Positions 16,074 through 25,887 of a stretch of DNA of 64,000 nt are shown here, in pieces (within the stretch, counting starts at the first letter, position 1; each line of letters opens with the position of its first letter). This DNA is from an uncultured Prevotella sp. GTDB lineage: Bacteria > Bacteroidota > Bacteroidia > Bacteroidales > Bacteroidaceae. The notes below the pieces were generated by a model that worked only from the letters and a program-made list of their open reading frames with translations, searched no databases and was not told the DNA's origin. The DNA is taken from positions 124,001-188,000 of the forward strand of contig OMZO01000002.1 of assembly GCA_900315525.1 (NCBI GenBank), given 5' to 3'. The translations under genes were made by a program, and so were the position numbers.

Positions 16074-18101
16074 TTAGCTTTCTTTCAGCTCAAGTTCCTT
16101 TTCTAACCTGAGGATCTCATCACGATATTGGGCGGCCTGCAGGAACTGAAGGCTCTTGGCAGCTTCTTGCATCAGACGCCTGGTCTCCGCGATGCTCTTC
16201 TCAAGCTGCGGTCTGGTCATACGTTCGATGATGGGGTCTGCAGCGATAGTACCAGTCTCAGGTGCAATAGCGCGACACAGCTCTCTCGCGTCAGGACGCT
16301 TCTCCTGCTGGAGGGCCTCCAGACTGATGTTCTTCACAATCTGCTTCGGCGTGATATGGTGGTCGGTATTGTACTTGATCTGTTTCTCCCTGCGGCGCAA
16401 GGTCTCGTCGATGGTAAGCTGCATGGAGGCGGTGATGGTGTCGGCATACATGATCACCTTACCGTTGACGTTACGGGCAGCGCGGCCTGCTGTCTGGGTC
16501 AGACTGCGATGGTTTCTGAGGAATCCTTCCTTATCGGCATCGAGGATGGCGACGAGCGATACCTCTGGCAGGTCGAGTCCCTCACGAAGCAGGTTGACGC
16601 CTACCAGCACGTCATAGACACCCCGACGTAGGTCGTTGAGAATCTGTACGCGTTCCAAGGTCTTCACCTCACTATGTATAAAGTTTGCCTTGACCCCATG
16701 ATCCAGCAAGTATCCAGTCAAATCCTCTGCCATACGTTTGGTGATCGTTGTCGCGAGTACGCGTTCATGGCGATGACTGCGTGTCAGAATCTCGTCCATC
16801 AAGTCGTCAATCTGGTTCTGACTGGGACGAACCTCTATCTCGGGATCCAACAAGCCTGTCGGACGGATGACTTGTTCCACGACGACGCCTTCAGCCTCTG
16901 CCAACTCGAAGTCGGCAGGTGTCGCACTGACGTAGATCACTTGGTGGACAGCCTCCTGGAACTCCTCGAAGCGGAGTGGGCGGTTGTCGAAGGCGGCTGG
17001 CAGACGGTAGCCATATTCCACGAGATTGGTCTTCCTGCTGCGGTCGCCGCCATACATGGCGCCTATCTGTGGAACGGAGACGTGACTCTCGTCGATAATC
17101 ATCAAATAGTCTTCCGGGAAGAAGTCGAGCAGGCAGTAAGGTCTTTCGCCTGCTTTTCGGCCATCGAAGTAGCGGCTGTAATTCTCAATACCGGAACAAT
17201 GGCCGAGTTCCTTAATCATCTCCATATCGAATTCCACACGTTCCTTGATGCGATGGGCCTTCTCCGGCTCTCCCATCTCCTCGAAAAAGGCCACTTGCTT
17301 CATCAAGTCATCTTGGATGTCGTGGATGGCGATATTGGTCTGCTCCTGTGAGGTCATGAAGAGGTTGGCCGGGTAGAGCTTATATTCATCAAAACTTGAC
17401 AGACGGTCGTAAGTCACAGCATCCAATTCCTCGATAGCATCAATCACGTCGTCCCAGAACGTGATGCGAAGCACGACCTCACTATAGGCCATCGCCACAT
17501 CGACGGTATCACCTTTCACTCGGAAATTACCGCGCTGAAGGTCAAGGTCGTTCCTGACATAAAGAGACTGTACTAATTTTCTTAACAATGCATTACGGTC
17601 TATCTTCTGACCTTTGTGTAATTCTATGACGTTCTCCTGCAGGGCAACAGGACTGCCCATACCATAGATGCAGGAAACAGAAGAGATGACGACGACGTCG
17701 TTTCTTCCTGAAAGCAAATTGGATACAGCTGAGAGCCTGAGTCTGTCGATCTCGTCGTTGATACTGAGTTCCTTCTCGATGTATAAATCCCTTGAAGGCA
17801 AATAGGCTTCGGGCTGATAGTAGTCATAATAGCTGACATAATATTCTACGGCGTTCTGAGGGAAGAATTCCTTCATTTCCATATAGAGCTGATGTGCCAG
17901 CGTCTTGTTGTGACTCAGGATGAGGGTAGGGCGATTGTGTTGTGCGATGACGTTCGCCATCGTGAATGTCTTGCCCGATCCCGTAACACCCAACAGCACT
18001 TGGGCTCTGTCGCCGCGATCCAGACCCTCGGTTAGCTCACGGATAGCCTCTGGTTGATCTCCCGTGGGTTTGTATTCTGATGTAAGTATGAATTTTCCCA
18101 T
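16074..18101 (-). CDS. uvrB: Excinuclease ABC subunit B
   Basis: 675 residues from ATG 18101. Walker A is in VLLGVTGSGKTFTMANV (about 35-51), the beta-hairpin that inserts into DNA at YYVSYYDYYQPEAYLPSRD (about 88-106), the DEAD-like Walker B in MIIDESHVS (about 333-341), helicase motif VI in QTAGRAARN, and the C-terminal UVR domain that contacts UvrC at about 635-670. Cytoplasmic damage-verification subunit of nucleotide excision repair. Length is standard. The in-frame TTG at 18113 lies in the promoter and is not taken as the start. Confidence 0.98.
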   Translation of the reverse strand: MGKFILTSEYKPTGDQPEAIRELTEGLDRGDRAQVLLGVTGSGKTFTMANVIAQHNRPTLILSHNKTLAHQLYMEMKEFFPQNAVEYYVSYYDYYQPEAYLPSRDLYIEKELSINDEIDRLRLSAVSNLLSGRNDVVVISSVSCIYGMGSPVALQENVIELHKGQKIDRNALLRKLVQSLYVRNDLDLQRGNFRVKGDTVDVAMAYSEVVLRITFWDDVIDAIEELDAVTYDRLSSFDEYKLYPANLFMTSQEQTNIAIHDIQDDLMKQVAFFEEMGEPEKAHRIKERVEFDMEMIKELGHCSGIENYSRYFDGRKAGERPYCLLDFFPEDYLMIIDESHVSVPQIGAMYGGDRSRKTNLVEYGYRLPAAFDNRPLRFEEFQEAVHQVIYVSATPADFELAEAEGVVVEQVIRPTGLLDPEIEVRPSQNQIDDLMDEILTRSHRHERVLATTITKRMAEDLTGYLLDHGVKANFIHSEVKTLERVQILNDLRRGVYDVLVGVNLLREGLDLPEVSLVAILDADKEGFLRNHRSLTQTAGRAARNVNGKVIMYADTITASMQLTIDETLRRREKQIKYNTDHHITPKQIVKNISLEALQQEKRPDARELCRAIAPETGTIAADPIIERMTRPQLEKSIAETRRLMQEAAKSLQFLQAAQYRDEILRLEKELELKES

Positions 18102-18110
18102 AACAGGATG

Positions 18111-18118
18111 CAAAGATA
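18111..18118 (-). promoter_or_regulatory. -7 element for uvrB
   Basis: TATCTTTG on the minus strand, only 9 bases before the ATG, so the leader is very short. Confidence 0.6.
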
Positions 18119-18234
18119 CGAATTAACACGCAAAAATGCAAATGTAGCTCATAAAAATGCCCCATATTGACAGTAATATTATTAATTTTTTCAAAAAATC
18201 TGCCTAATACGCGTTGCGCGTGCCAAAAATTATG

Positions 18235-18242
18235 TAACTTTG
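18235..18242 (+). promoter_or_regulatory. -7 element for the bamD-rpoZ operon
   Basis: TAACTTTG, 9 bases upstream of ATG 18252, giving an almost leaderless message. Confidence 0.6.
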
Positions 18243-18251
18243 CACCCCGAT

Positions 18252-19079
18252 ATGAAGAAAGGTATCATTATACTCTCAAGCATCGCTTTACTGATGTGCA
18301 GTTGTGCATCAGAGTTTAATGCTGTCTATAAGTACGGCGACCAGGAAGCCAAGTATGAGTATGCCAAGGAGTTCTTTGCCCGCGGCAAGTTCCAGCAGGC
18401 TGCCACGTTGTTGGAAGAACTGGTGACTATGAAGAAAGGCACTGAGGAGGCACAGGAGTGTCTTTACATGCTGGGTATGGCCCAATATAACAATCAGGAC
18501 TATCAGGCTGCATCTGAGACTTTCAAGAAGTATGGTGCCAGTTATCCGCGTGGTATCTATGCTGAGCCTGCAGCTTTCTACGTAGGGCAGTCGCTCTTTG
18601 AGAGTTCGCCAGAGCCGCGCCTCGACCAGTCTCCTACGAATGGTGCCATCAATGCCTATCAGCAGTTCATGGATCTCTATCCCGACTCGAAGTTGCGCAA
18701 TAGGGCGCAGGAGCGTCTCTATGTGCTTTACGACAAGCTGATTCAGAAGGAGTATCTCTCCGCAGAACTGTATTATAACCTCGGTGGTTATTTCGGCAAT
18801 ATCAATTCCAACGACGAGAGTAACTACAATGCCAGCATCATTACGGCTCAGAATGCCCTGAAGACCTATCCTTACTGCAGCTTGCGTGAGGAGTTCATGC
18901 TGCTCATCATGAAGAGTAAGTTCCAGCTGGCAGAGAATAGTACTCAGGAGAAGCGTCTGGAACGTTACCGCGACGCAGAAGATGAGTGCTACGGCTTCAT
19001 CAACGAGTTCCCTGAGTCGAAGAATGTGGCCACAGCCGAGAAGTATATTGCAAAATGTAAAAAAGTCATTAAAGATTAA
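18252..19079 (+). CDS. bamD: Outer membrane assembly lipoprotein BamD
   Basis: 275 residues. Lipoprotein signal peptide with the lipobox around LLMCSC (lipidated Cys at about 18). TPR helices follow: YEYAKEFFARGKFQQAATLLEEL (about 34-56), LYMLGMAQYNNQDYQAASETF, then the FYVGQSLF and INAYQQFMDLYPDSK repeats, as in the five-TPR BamD scaffold. BamD works with BamA on the periplasmic face of the outer membrane to fold beta-barrel proteins such as the porin and OmpA-type proteins here. Followed by rpoZ after three bases. Confidence 0.92.
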   Translation: MKKGIIILSSIALLMCSCASEFNAVYKYGDQEAKYEYAKEFFARGKFQQAATLLEELVTMKKGTEEAQECLYMLGMAQYNNQDYQAASETFKKYGASYPRGIYAEPAAFYVGQSLFESSPEPRLDQSPTNGAINAYQQFMDLYPDSKLRNRAQERLYVLYDKLIQKEYLSAELYYNLGGYFGNINSNDESNYNASIITAQNALKTYPYCSLREEFMLLIMKSKFQLAENSTQEKRLERYRDAEDECYGFINEFPESKNVATAEKYIAKCKKVIKD

Positions 19080-19082
19080 AAT

Positions 19083-19421
19083 ATGGATTACAAGAAATCA
19101 AAAGCACCGGTTAATACCGTAACCCGCAACATCATGGACCTCTGTCGTGATACAGATAATATCTATGAGAGTGTTGCTATTATCGCAAAGCGCGCCAACC
19201 AGATCAGTGTTCAGATCAAAGAAGACCTGAGCAAGAAGCTGGCAGAGTTTGCTTCTTATAACGATAGCCTCGAGGAGGTGTTCGAGAACCGTGAACAGAT
19301 TGAGATTTCGCGCTACTATGAGAAACTGCCGAAGCCCACACTCCTCGCTACACAGGAATTCATAGAGGACAAGGTCTATTGGCGTGATCCGCTGCGTGAG
19401 ACCTCTTCCGAGGAGAACTAA
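19083..19421 (+). CDS. rpoZ: RNA polymerase subunit omega (Bacteroidetes type)
   Basis: 112 residues, starting MDYKKSKAPVNTVTRNIMDL. The helix NIYESVAIIAKRANQIS is the omega/Rpb6 core that latches the beta-prime subunit. The placement directly after bamD and before a DUF4293 gene is the usual Bacteroidetes order, which supports the call for this rather divergent small subunit. Confidence 0.85.
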   Translation: MDYKKSKAPVNTVTRNIMDLCRDTDNIYESVAIIAKRANQISVQIKEDLSKKLAEFASYNDSLEEVFENREQIEISRYYEKLPKPTLLATQEFIEDKVYWRDPLRETSSEEN

Positions 19422-19434
19422 TCAGCAGCGTGTC

Positions 19435-19896
19435 ATGATTCAGCGTAAACAGACACTTTATATCTTGGCGGCCATTATTATGACCGTCATTTGTCTTTGT
19501 ATGCAGATAGGTTCCTTTAAGGCTGCAGGCCTTGAGGTCGCAAAGGTTTATAACCTGTGGTTCACAGACCCGCTGGGCAAGCATCACTTTGATACCTGGC
19601 CCCTCTTTGCGGTGCTGCTGCCTACGACGGCTATTGGTACCTATACCATTTTCCTGTATCGCAATCGTAAACTGCAGGCTCTGTTCTGCCTTTTCAACGC
19701 CTTGTTGATCGTGGGCTGGTATGTCTGCTATTTCGTTGTCGGACAGACGGTAGGGGATAAGACCTGGGGTACAGTTGACTTCCGTCCTTCGTGGCCGGCA
19801 GTCTTTCCTGCTATCGCCTGCATTCTCTACTTCATGGCGCGTCACGCTATCAATGCCGACGAGAAACTGGTTCGTTCGATGGACCGCATCAGATAG
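19435..19896 (+). CDS. DUF4293 four-helix membrane protein
   Basis: 153 residues from ATG 19435. Four hydrophobic helices (about 7-25, 55-75, 83-103, 116-134), with MIQRKQTLYILAA at the start and a DEKLVRSMDRIR tail. The N-terminal RKQTLYIL motif and the tail with an invariant-looking DRIR match DUF4293. Function unknown; located in the inner membrane. It follows rpoZ by 13 bases and a terminator follows it. Confidence 0.85.
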   Translation: MIQRKQTLYILAAIIMTVICLCMQIGSFKAAGLEVAKVYNLWFTDPLGKHHFDTWPLFAVLLPTTAIGTYTIFLYRNRKLQALFCLFNALLIVGWYVCYFVVGQTVGDKTWGTVDFRPSWPAVFPAIACILYFMARHAINADEKLVRSMDRIR

Positions 19897-19919
19897 TCTG
19901 TCTGGAAGATATTAAAAGA

Positions 19920-19960
19920 AAAAGCGAGATACTCACAACAGGAGCGTCTCGCTTTTCTTT
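19920..19960 (+). terminator. Terminator of the bamD operon
   Basis: AAAAGCGAGA and TCTCGCTTTT form a 10-bp stem over a 17-base loop, followed by CTTTT. Confidence 0.85.
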
Positions 19961-19978
19961 TGGTCAAATCCCCAAGTA

Positions 19979-20467
19979 TTAATTGAAGTATCTGTTCCAG
20001 TCAACGGCAGGCGTCGGCGTCAGATCAAACACATATCTATGTTGCTTGCCGTCGTACATCTCGCCTTTGAACTGGTTGGCGTCCACTTGGAAAACATCGT
20101 TGTTGAACTCGATGAAGACGTCTGTCCAGGTATCGTAGTCGATATCGATACGGTCGCTGGTGATGTACCAATTGAATTTGTTCTTGTCCTTCACACTGCC
20201 ATCATCTTCCCACTCAAGCTGGTAGCCAATCCCGCGGAAGGGAGAGTCTGTCGTCTTCTGGAAATGAATGGTGACTTTTGAGCGATCCATATCCTTCCAG
20301 CTGGAGGCGTTCTCCTTCTGATCTTGGATATACCCTTGCCAGTCTCTTGCGAGAATGCCGTTTGCGACGTCATAAGGGTCTTTCTTGTCCTTACAACTTG
20401 TCATTGTCACCATTGTCAACATAGCAATGGCGGCAAGCACGGTCACGTAAGTGAATACTTTTTTCAT
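19979..20467 (-). CDS. Lipoprotein of unknown function
   Basis: 162 residues from ATG 20467. Lipoprotein-type signal (MKKVFTYVTVLAAIAMLTMVTMTSC), lipidated Cys at about 25, then KDKKDPYDV. The mature part is rich in Trp/Tyr beta-type segments (IGYQLEWEDDGSV, FNWYITSDRIDIDYDTW, HRYVFDLTPT). It resembles the lipocalin-like DUFs common in Prevotella but I cannot name the family. It lies 32 bases downstream of valS on the same strand. Confidence 0.7.
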   Translation of the reverse strand: MKKVFTYVTVLAAIAMLTMVTMTSCKDKKDPYDVANGILARDWQGYIQDQKENASSWKDMDRSKVTIHFQKTTDSPFRGIGYQLEWEDDGSVKDKNKFNWYITSDRIDIDYDTWTDVFIEFNNDVFQVDANQFKGEMYDGKQHRYVFDLTPTPAVDWNRYFN

Positions 20468-20499
20468 TGTTCTCAATATTTGTTGGTTGATGTCATTGC

Positions 20500-23208
20500 T
20501 TATTTCTTCAAGGCGGCGATTGACTCCTTGAGGGCTGCAATCTTCTCCTCAGAATCGCTCTGTTTCTTGCGCTCCAGTGCTACAACTGCCTCAGGGGCAT
20601 TAGCCACGAAACGCTCGTTGGAGAGCTTCTTCTTCACGCCAGCCAGGAATCCTTCGAGGTGCTGCAACTGAGCCTCCATCTTCTGGATCTCTGCCTCTAC
20701 ATCAATCATATTGCCAAGAGGAACAGCAAACTCGTCTGTGCCTACCATGAAGGCTGAGGCGGTAGCGTCCTTCTCTGCTACAACGGTGATGGCGTTGAGG
20801 TTGGCCATCTTCGAGATGATGCTGTTGAACGGCTCGTAGTCGTTCTTGCCGATGGCTTGCAGTTCCAACTGCTCTTTCGGGGCAATGTTCTTCGAAGAGC
20901 GTACCATGCGTACACCCGATACAATCTGCTTCACACTCTCAATCTGAGCAGCAAGCTTATCGTCGGCCTCAGAGGGGGCGGGGAGTTTCAAGCTGTCGCG
21001 CATGATGCTCTCACCCTCCTTGCGGTCATAGAGGTGCTGCCAGAGCTCCTCGGTGATGAACGGCATGAAAGGATGCAGCATCTTCAGCAGAATCTCAAAG
21101 AACTCAAGTGTCTTGTCATAGGTCTGCTTGTCGATGGGCTGTGCCTCACCATTCACGTAGGCGGGCTTCACCATCTCCAGATACCAGCTTGAGAACTCAT
21201 CCCAGAAGAGCTTATAGACAGCCATCAGAGCCTCAGAGATACGATACTTCTTGAAGAGGTCTTCCACCTCGGCATTGGTCTGGCGCAGCTTGGCCTCAAA
21301 CCATGAAGTGGCAATCTTGCCGGTCTCAGGCTGCTCAGCGTCAGCTACCTTCCAGCTCTTCACAAGGCGGAATGCATTCCAGATCTTATTATTGAAGTTT
21401 CGTCCTTGCTCGCAGAGTGCCTCGTCGAAGAGGATGTCGTTGCCGGCAGGTGCAGAAAGCATCATACCCATGCGCACACCGTCGGCACCAAACTTCTCGA
21501 TGAGTTCGATAGGATCGGGCGAGTTGCCGAGTGACTTCGACATCTTGCGTCCCAGCTTATCGCGGACGATACCTGTGAAATAGACATTTCTGAAAGGCAT
21601 GTCGCCGATGTACTCATAACCCGACATAATCATACGGGCCACCCAGAAGAAGATGATGTCCGGACCAGTAACGAGTACGGCGCTGGGGTAGTAGTACTTG
21701 ATCTCCTCATTGCCGGGATTGTTGATGCCGTCGAAGAGGGAGATAGGCCACAGCCAACTTGAGAACCAGGTGTCCAGTGCATCCTCATCCTGATGCAGGT
21801 CGGAGAGTTGGAGGTTGGCGTTGCCACTCTTCTCACGTGCAAGTTCCAGAGCCTGCTCGGCAGTCTCGGCTACGACATAGTCGCCTGCCTCATTGTAATA
21901 ATAGGCAGGAATGCGATGACCCCACCACAACTGACGAGAGATACACCAGTCCTGAATGTTCTCAAGCCAGTTCTTATAGGTGTTCACATATTTCTGGGGG
22001 TAGAACTTCAATTCTCCATTGAGCACTGGCGGCAGGGCGATGTCAGCAAAGTGCTTCATCTTGAGGAACCACTGCAGCGACAGACGGGGCTCGATAGCGG
22101 TGTCAGGATTACGCTCTGAGTAGCCGACCTTATTCGTATAGTCCTCGATGCGCTCCATCAGACCACTCTCCTGCAAGTCCTTGGCAATCTGCTTGCGGCA
22201 GTCCATGCGGTCCATACCGACGTAGAGCGGTGACTGCTCGGAAATAGTACCGTCGGCATTGAAGATGTCGATGGTCTCCAGGTTGTGGGTCTTACCCAGC
22301 ATATAGTCGTTGGTGTCGTGGGCAGGAGTCACCTTCAAGCAACCCGTACCGAATTCGATATCTACATAGCGGTCCTCGATGACGGGAATCACGCGGCCCA
22401 CCAGCGGCACGATCACCTTGCGGCCCTTCAACCACTGGTTCTTCGGGTCCTTGGGGTTGATACACATGGCGGTATCACCCATGATGGTCTCAGGACGTGT
22501 GGTAGCCACTACGGCATAGTAACCTTTTGCATCTTTATGGATGACGTTGCCATCAGCCTTGAGTGCCTCCTCGTTGTCGAGAGCCTTCAGACCGTCTACA
22601 TAATATTTCAGATGGAACAGGTGACTCTTCTCCTCGCGATAGATCACTTCCTCGGTAGAGAGGGCGGTGAGTGCCTTTGGATCCCAGTTCACCATGCGGA
22701 GTCCGCGATAGATGAGTCCTTTGTTATAGAGGTCAACGAATACCTTGATGACACTCTTCGAACGCTTCTCGTCCATCGTGAAGGCGGTGCGGTCCCAGTC
22801 GCAGCTGGCACCCAGGCGGCGCAACTGCTTCAGGATGATGCCACCGTGCTCATCAGTCCAGTCCCAAGCATGCTTCAAGAACTGCTCACGGGTGAGATCG
22901 CGCTTCTTGATGCCTTCGGCGGCGAGTTTCTTCACCACCTTGGCCTCTGTAGCGATAGAAGCATGGTCAGTACCCGGTACCCAGCAGGCATTCTTACCTT
23001 CCATACGGGCGCGGCGCACCAGGATATCCTGAATCGTATTGTTCAGCATGTGTCCCATGTGGAGCACACCCGTCACGTTGGGCGGTGGAATGACGATGGT
23101 GTAGGGCTCACGTCCATCGGGTTTGCTGGCGAAAAGTTTATTGTCAAGCCAGTACTGATACCATTTCGATTCGACCTCTTTTGGGTCATATTTACTTGCA
23201 AGTTCCAT
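20500..23208 (-). CDS. valS: Valyl-tRNA synthetase
   Basis: 902 residues, normal length. Class I signatures: [15 protein letters not shown] (HIGH motif, about 41-55) and the KMSKS motif in [15 protein letters not shown] (about 550). The CP1 editing domain is present ([12 protein letters not shown] region). [16 protein letters not shown] is typical of ValRS. The C-terminal coiled-coil arm (about 835-902, [31 protein letters not shown]) binds tRNA. It charges tRNA-Val and edits mischarged threonine. Confidence 0.98.
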   Translation of the reverse strand: MELASKYDPKEVESKWYQYWLDNKLFASKPDGREPYTIVIPPPNVTGVLHMGHMLNNTIQDILVRRARMEGKNACWVPGTDHASIATEAKVVKKLAAEGIKKRDLTREQFLKHAWDWTDEHGGIILKQLRRLGASCDWDRTAFTMDEKRSKSVIKVFVDLYNKGLIYRGLRMVNWDPKALTALSTEEVIYREEKSHLFHLKYYVDGLKALDNEEALKADGNVIHKDAKGYYAVVATTRPETIMGDTAMCINPKDPKNQWLKGRKVIVPLVGRVIPVIEDRYVDIEFGTGCLKVTPAHDTNDYMLGKTHNLETIDIFNADGTISEQSPLYVGMDRMDCRKQIAKDLQESGLMERIEDYTNKVGYSERNPDTAIEPRLSLQWFLKMKHFADIALPPVLNGELKFYPQKYVNTYKNWLENIQDWCISRQLWWGHRIPAYYYNEAGDYVVAETAEQALELAREKSGNANLQLSDLHQDEDALDTWFSSWLWPISLFDGINNPGNEEIKYYYPSAVLVTGPDIIFFWVARMIMSGYEYIGDMPFRNVYFTGIVRDKLGRKMSKSLGNSPDPIELIEKFGADGVRMGMMLSAPAGNDILFDEALCEQGRNFNNKIWNAFRLVKSWKVADAEQPETGKIATSWFEAKLRQTNAEVEDLFKKYRISEALMAVYKLFWDEFSSWYLEMVKPAYVNGEAQPIDKQTYDKTLEFFEILLKMLHPFMPFITEELWQHLYDRKEGESIMRDSLKLPAPSEADDKLAAQIESVKQIVSGVRMVRSSKNIAPKEQLELQAIGKNDYEPFNSIISKMANLNAITVVAEKDATASAFMVGTDEFAVPLGNMIDVEAEIQKMEAQLQHLEGFLAGVKKKLSNERFVANAPEAVVALERKKQSDSEEKIAALKESIAALKK

Positions 23209-23240
23209 ATATATTTGATGTTAATTCCCTAAAATCGGTG

Positions 23241-23248
23241 CAAAATTA
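23241..23248 (-). promoter_or_regulatory. -7 element for valS
   Basis: TAATTTTG on the minus strand, 32 bases before the start codon. Confidence 0.6.
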
Positions 23249-23291
23249 TAAAAAAATCTCAAATCTCAAATCCCAATTCTCAATTATTTTG

Positions 23292-23299
23292 TATCTTTG
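23292..23299 (+). promoter_or_regulatory. -7 element for mazG
   Basis: TATCTTTG, 19 bases upstream of ATG 23319, divergent from the valS promoter. Confidence 0.6.
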
Positions 23300-23318
23300 C
23301 CCCAATATTTGACGAATT

Positions 23319-24173
23319 ATGCACACGAAAGAAGAAAAAATGCAGGCTTTCGGGCGTTTTCTTGATGTGCTCGACGCATTGAGGACGAATTGCCCCTGGG
23401 ACAGGAAGCAGACCAACGAGAGCCTTAGACCAAATACGATAGAAGAGACCTACGAGCTCTGCGATGCGCTGATCAAGAACGATGTCCATGATATCTGTAA
23501 GGAACTGGGCGACGTTTTGTTGCACATCTGCTTCTATGCCAAGATTGCCGAGGAGAAGGAACAGTTCGATATGGCTGATGTCTGTAATGCCCTTACCCGA
23601 AAGATGATCACACGCCATCCGCATGTCTATCATCCCTCGCAGATCGATGCCGCCGACCCCAGGCCGCTGCCCTATGTGCCGGATGAGGCTCAGACGGCTG
23701 AACAGCCCAAGGTGACGACGGTCACACAGGTGCTCGAGAACTGGGAGCAGATCAAGCTCAAGGAGAAGGACGGCAACAAGAGCGTGCTCTCTGGGGTGCC
23801 GGAGGCGCTGCCGAGTCTGATCAAGGCCTATCGCATCCAGGACAAGGCCCGAAACGTGGGCTTCGACTGGGAGGATCGTCAGGATGTGTGGAAAAAGGTG
23901 CGCGAAGAACTGGGTGAGTTGGAAGCGGAACTCAACCGCGAGGATAAAGAGCGCTCGACCGAGGAGTTAGGCGACTTCCTCTTCTCCGTCATCAATGCTG
24001 CCAGACTCTACAAACTCAATCCCGACAACGCGCTGGAGAAGACTAACCGCAAGTTTATCAATCGATTCAATTATATCGAGGCCCACAGCATCAAGATGGG
24101 GAAACCGCTCAGCGAGATGTCGCTTGAAGAGATGGATCGTCTGTGGGAAGAGGCAAAGCAACAGGAAGTATAA
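23319..24173 (+). CDS. mazG: Nucleoside triphosphate pyrophosphohydrolase MazG
   Basis: 284 residues. Two MazG helical domains: the first at about 20-110 (CPWDRKQTNESLRPNTIEET with E-E-x-x-E and later ELGDVLLHI), the second at about 185-260 (DWEDRQDVWKKVREELGELE, ELGDFLFSVINAARL). The paired E..E and D residues bind Mg2+. It hydrolyses NTPs to NMP and pyrophosphate, acting as a housecleaning enzyme and lowering ppGpp under starvation. Full-length with both domains. Confidence 0.95.
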   Translation: MHTKEEKMQAFGRFLDVLDALRTNCPWDRKQTNESLRPNTIEETYELCDALIKNDVHDICKELGDVLLHICFYAKIAEEKEQFDMADVCNALTRKMITRHPHVYHPSQIDAADPRPLPYVPDEAQTAEQPKVTTVTQVLENWEQIKLKEKDGNKSVLSGVPEALPSLIKAYRIQDKARNVGFDWEDRQDVWKKVREELGELEAELNREDKERSTEELGDFLFSVINAARLYKLNPDNALEKTNRKFINRFNYIEAHSIKMGKPLSEMSLEEMDRLWEEAKQQEV

Positions 24174-24192
24174 CTAATTATATAAAGGTAAT

Positions 24193-24885
24193 ATGAAGAA
24201 ATCTGTTTTTTTCGGATTGTTCGTGGCTGGTGTCATGACGTTCGGTAGTTGTGGTGGAAACAAACAACAGGCTGCGGTTGATGATGAGGACACAACCGCA
24301 CAGGAAGAATTGGTACCGCGTGACCTTACTGTCTATGGTATCTGTACCAGCAGTTCTGGTATGTCAACCTTGGAGATGCTGACTGACAGCGGTGACACGC
24401 TGAAGCTGAATCTTGAGAAGGCAGAGGAAGACGGTAAAGTATTCGGTGGATTCCAGCCTTCAGACCGTCTGGCTGTCGTTACAGACAAGTCTCAGAAAAA
24501 TGCCTTGATAGTCATCAACCTCAATACGCTGATGGGCGACTGGGTGATGCCTGATCCTATTGACGGCAGTGCCGAGATCGGTATCCGCATCAAGGAAGGT
24601 GGCGTAGCCGAGAGCATCGACCAGAGCACCATCATCTATCGCACATGGCGCATCTTCAACGGCAACCTGGATATCCTGCTGGTGCGTGAAGGCGGTGGCG
24701 ACGAACAGGAGGAGAACCGCTACGAGATCCTGACGCTGGGTCCCGATACGCTGGCTTATCGCACATTGGGCAAGCCCCGTGAGGAGACTGAGACCTTCGA
24801 GTACAATCGCTGGAAGGAGAAACCGAAGGTAGATCTCCACGGACTGGAGTTGGAGGATACCGGCGACGAGTTCAACAAGATCTAA
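24193..24885 (+). CDS. Lipoprotein of unknown function
   Basis: 230 residues. Lipoprotein signal MKKSVFFGLFVAGVMTFGSC with Cys 20 and a following GGN. There is a Gln/Asp/Glu-rich linker (25-42), then a beta-rich domain that reads like a lipocalin-type repeat: LTVYGICTSSSGMSTLEMLTD early, and YRTWRIFNGNLDILLVREGG later. No family can be named with confidence. It follows mazG by 19 bases and precedes rnz by 10, so the three are probably one transcript. Confidence 0.75.
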   Translation: MKKSVFFGLFVAGVMTFGSCGGNKQQAAVDDEDTTAQEELVPRDLTVYGICTSSSGMSTLEMLTDSGDTLKLNLEKAEEDGKVFGGFQPSDRLAVVTDKSQKNALIVINLNTLMGDWVMPDPIDGSAEIGIRIKEGGVAESIDQSTIIYRTWRIFNGNLDILLVREGGGDEQEENRYEILTLGPDTLAYRTLGKPREETETFEYNRWKEKPKVDLHGLELEDTGDEFNKI

Positions 24886-24895
24886 GGCGCTTCTT

Positions 24896-25810
24896 TTGGA
24901 ACCGTTCAGAGTACATATCTTAGGGTGTGGAAGTGCGCTTCCCACCCTTCGTCATCATGCATCGTCACAGGTGGTGGAGGTGCGTGACAAGGTGCTGATG
25001 CTCGATTGTGCCGAGGGCACTCAGATGCAGTTGCGCAAGTGTCATGTGCGTTTTACCAAGTTGAGTCATGTCTTCATCACCCATCTTCATGGCGACCATT
25101 GTTTTGGTCTGATAGGCATGATCTCCACTTTCGGATTGCTGGGGCGTACGGCTCGTCTGCATGTCCATGCTCCCGAGGCCCTGGGCGCTGAGTTGGATCG
25201 TCAGATTCGCTTCTTCACCCACGACCTCGACTTCGAGGTGGTGTTCCATCCGGTAGATACGACGGTTCACGGGGTGGTCTATGAAGACCGTAGCGTCGAG
25301 GTGCTGAGTGTGCCGCTGGAGCACCGTGTGCCCTGTTGCGGCTATCTCATCCGTGAGAAGGCCACTTTGCCGCATATCCGTCCTGATGTGATGTCGGTCT
25401 ATCAGATTCCGAGGAGTCAGCTGATGAACATTAAGAATGGCGCCGACTGGACGCTGCCTGATGGCGAAGTCATCCCCAATGCACGCCTCGTGAAGCCTGC
25501 CGACCCTCCGCGCAGCTATGCTTATATCAGCGATACGCGCTATCTGCCGCGACTGAAGGATCTCATCAAAGGGGTCAATACACTCTACCACGAGAGTACC
25601 TATGGCGACGACCGCTTGTTGCAGTCGGAGAAGTACTGTCACTCTACGTCTCGCCAGGCGGCTATGGTGGCGCGTGAAGCCGAAGTTGGGCGCCTCTTGC
25701 TCGGACACTACAGCTCGCGCTACGACGATGAGCAGGTCTTGCTCTCACAGGCCAAGGAAGAGTTCGACAACGTGTTCCTGACGAATGAAATGGACGTTTT
25801 TGACGTCTGA
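24896..25810 (+). CDS. rnz: Ribonuclease Z
   Basis: 304 residues. The metallo-beta-lactamase motif is FITHLHGDHCFGL (about 60-72), with further ligands at EHRVPCCGY (about 142), SDTR (about 220) and LLGHYSSRY (about 265-273). The enzyme cuts 3' trailers from tRNA precursors. The start is a TTG at 24896: no ATG or GTG fits, and the frame reads MEPFRVHILGCGSALPT, which matches how the family begins. The rare start codon may lower expression. It overlaps nothing and sits 10 bases after the lipoprotein gene. Confidence 0.93.
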   Translation: MEPFRVHILGCGSALPTLRHHASSQVVEVRDKVLMLDCAEGTQMQLRKCHVRFTKLSHVFITHLHGDHCFGLIGMISTFGLLGRTARLHVHAPEALGAELDRQIRFFTHDLDFEVVFHPVDTTVHGVVYEDRSVEVLSVPLEHRVPCCGYLIREKATLPHIRPDVMSVYQIPRSQLMNIKNGADWTLPDGEVIPNARLVKPADPPRSYAYISDTRYLPRLKDLIKGVNTLYHESTYGDDRLLQSEKYCHSTSRQAAMVAREAEVGRLLLGHYSSRYDDEQVLLSQAKEEFDNVFLTNEMDVFDV

Positions 25811-25833
25811 ATCCCTCTCAAACTGCAGTTTTC

Positions 25834-25875
25834 TCTCTGAAAATTTGGATTTTTCAGGAGAATTCCCTACTTTTG
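25834..25875 (+). promoter_or_regulatory. Promoter embedded in an inverted repeat
   Basis: TCTCTCTGAAAA (34-43 of this block) and TTTTTCAGGAGA (25850-25861) pair. The -33 TTTG lies in the loop (25844-25847) and the -7 TACTTTTG at 25868-25875. It may be an rnz terminator or an operator for the next gene. Confidence 0.5.
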
Positions 25876-25887
25876 CACCAGATTAAC

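Noticed and set aside
18205..18230. TTGGCACG on the minus strand before uvrB as a second sigma-54 site
   Set aside because: The -12 TTGC is absent at the required spacing, and uvrB already has a TATCTTTG element.
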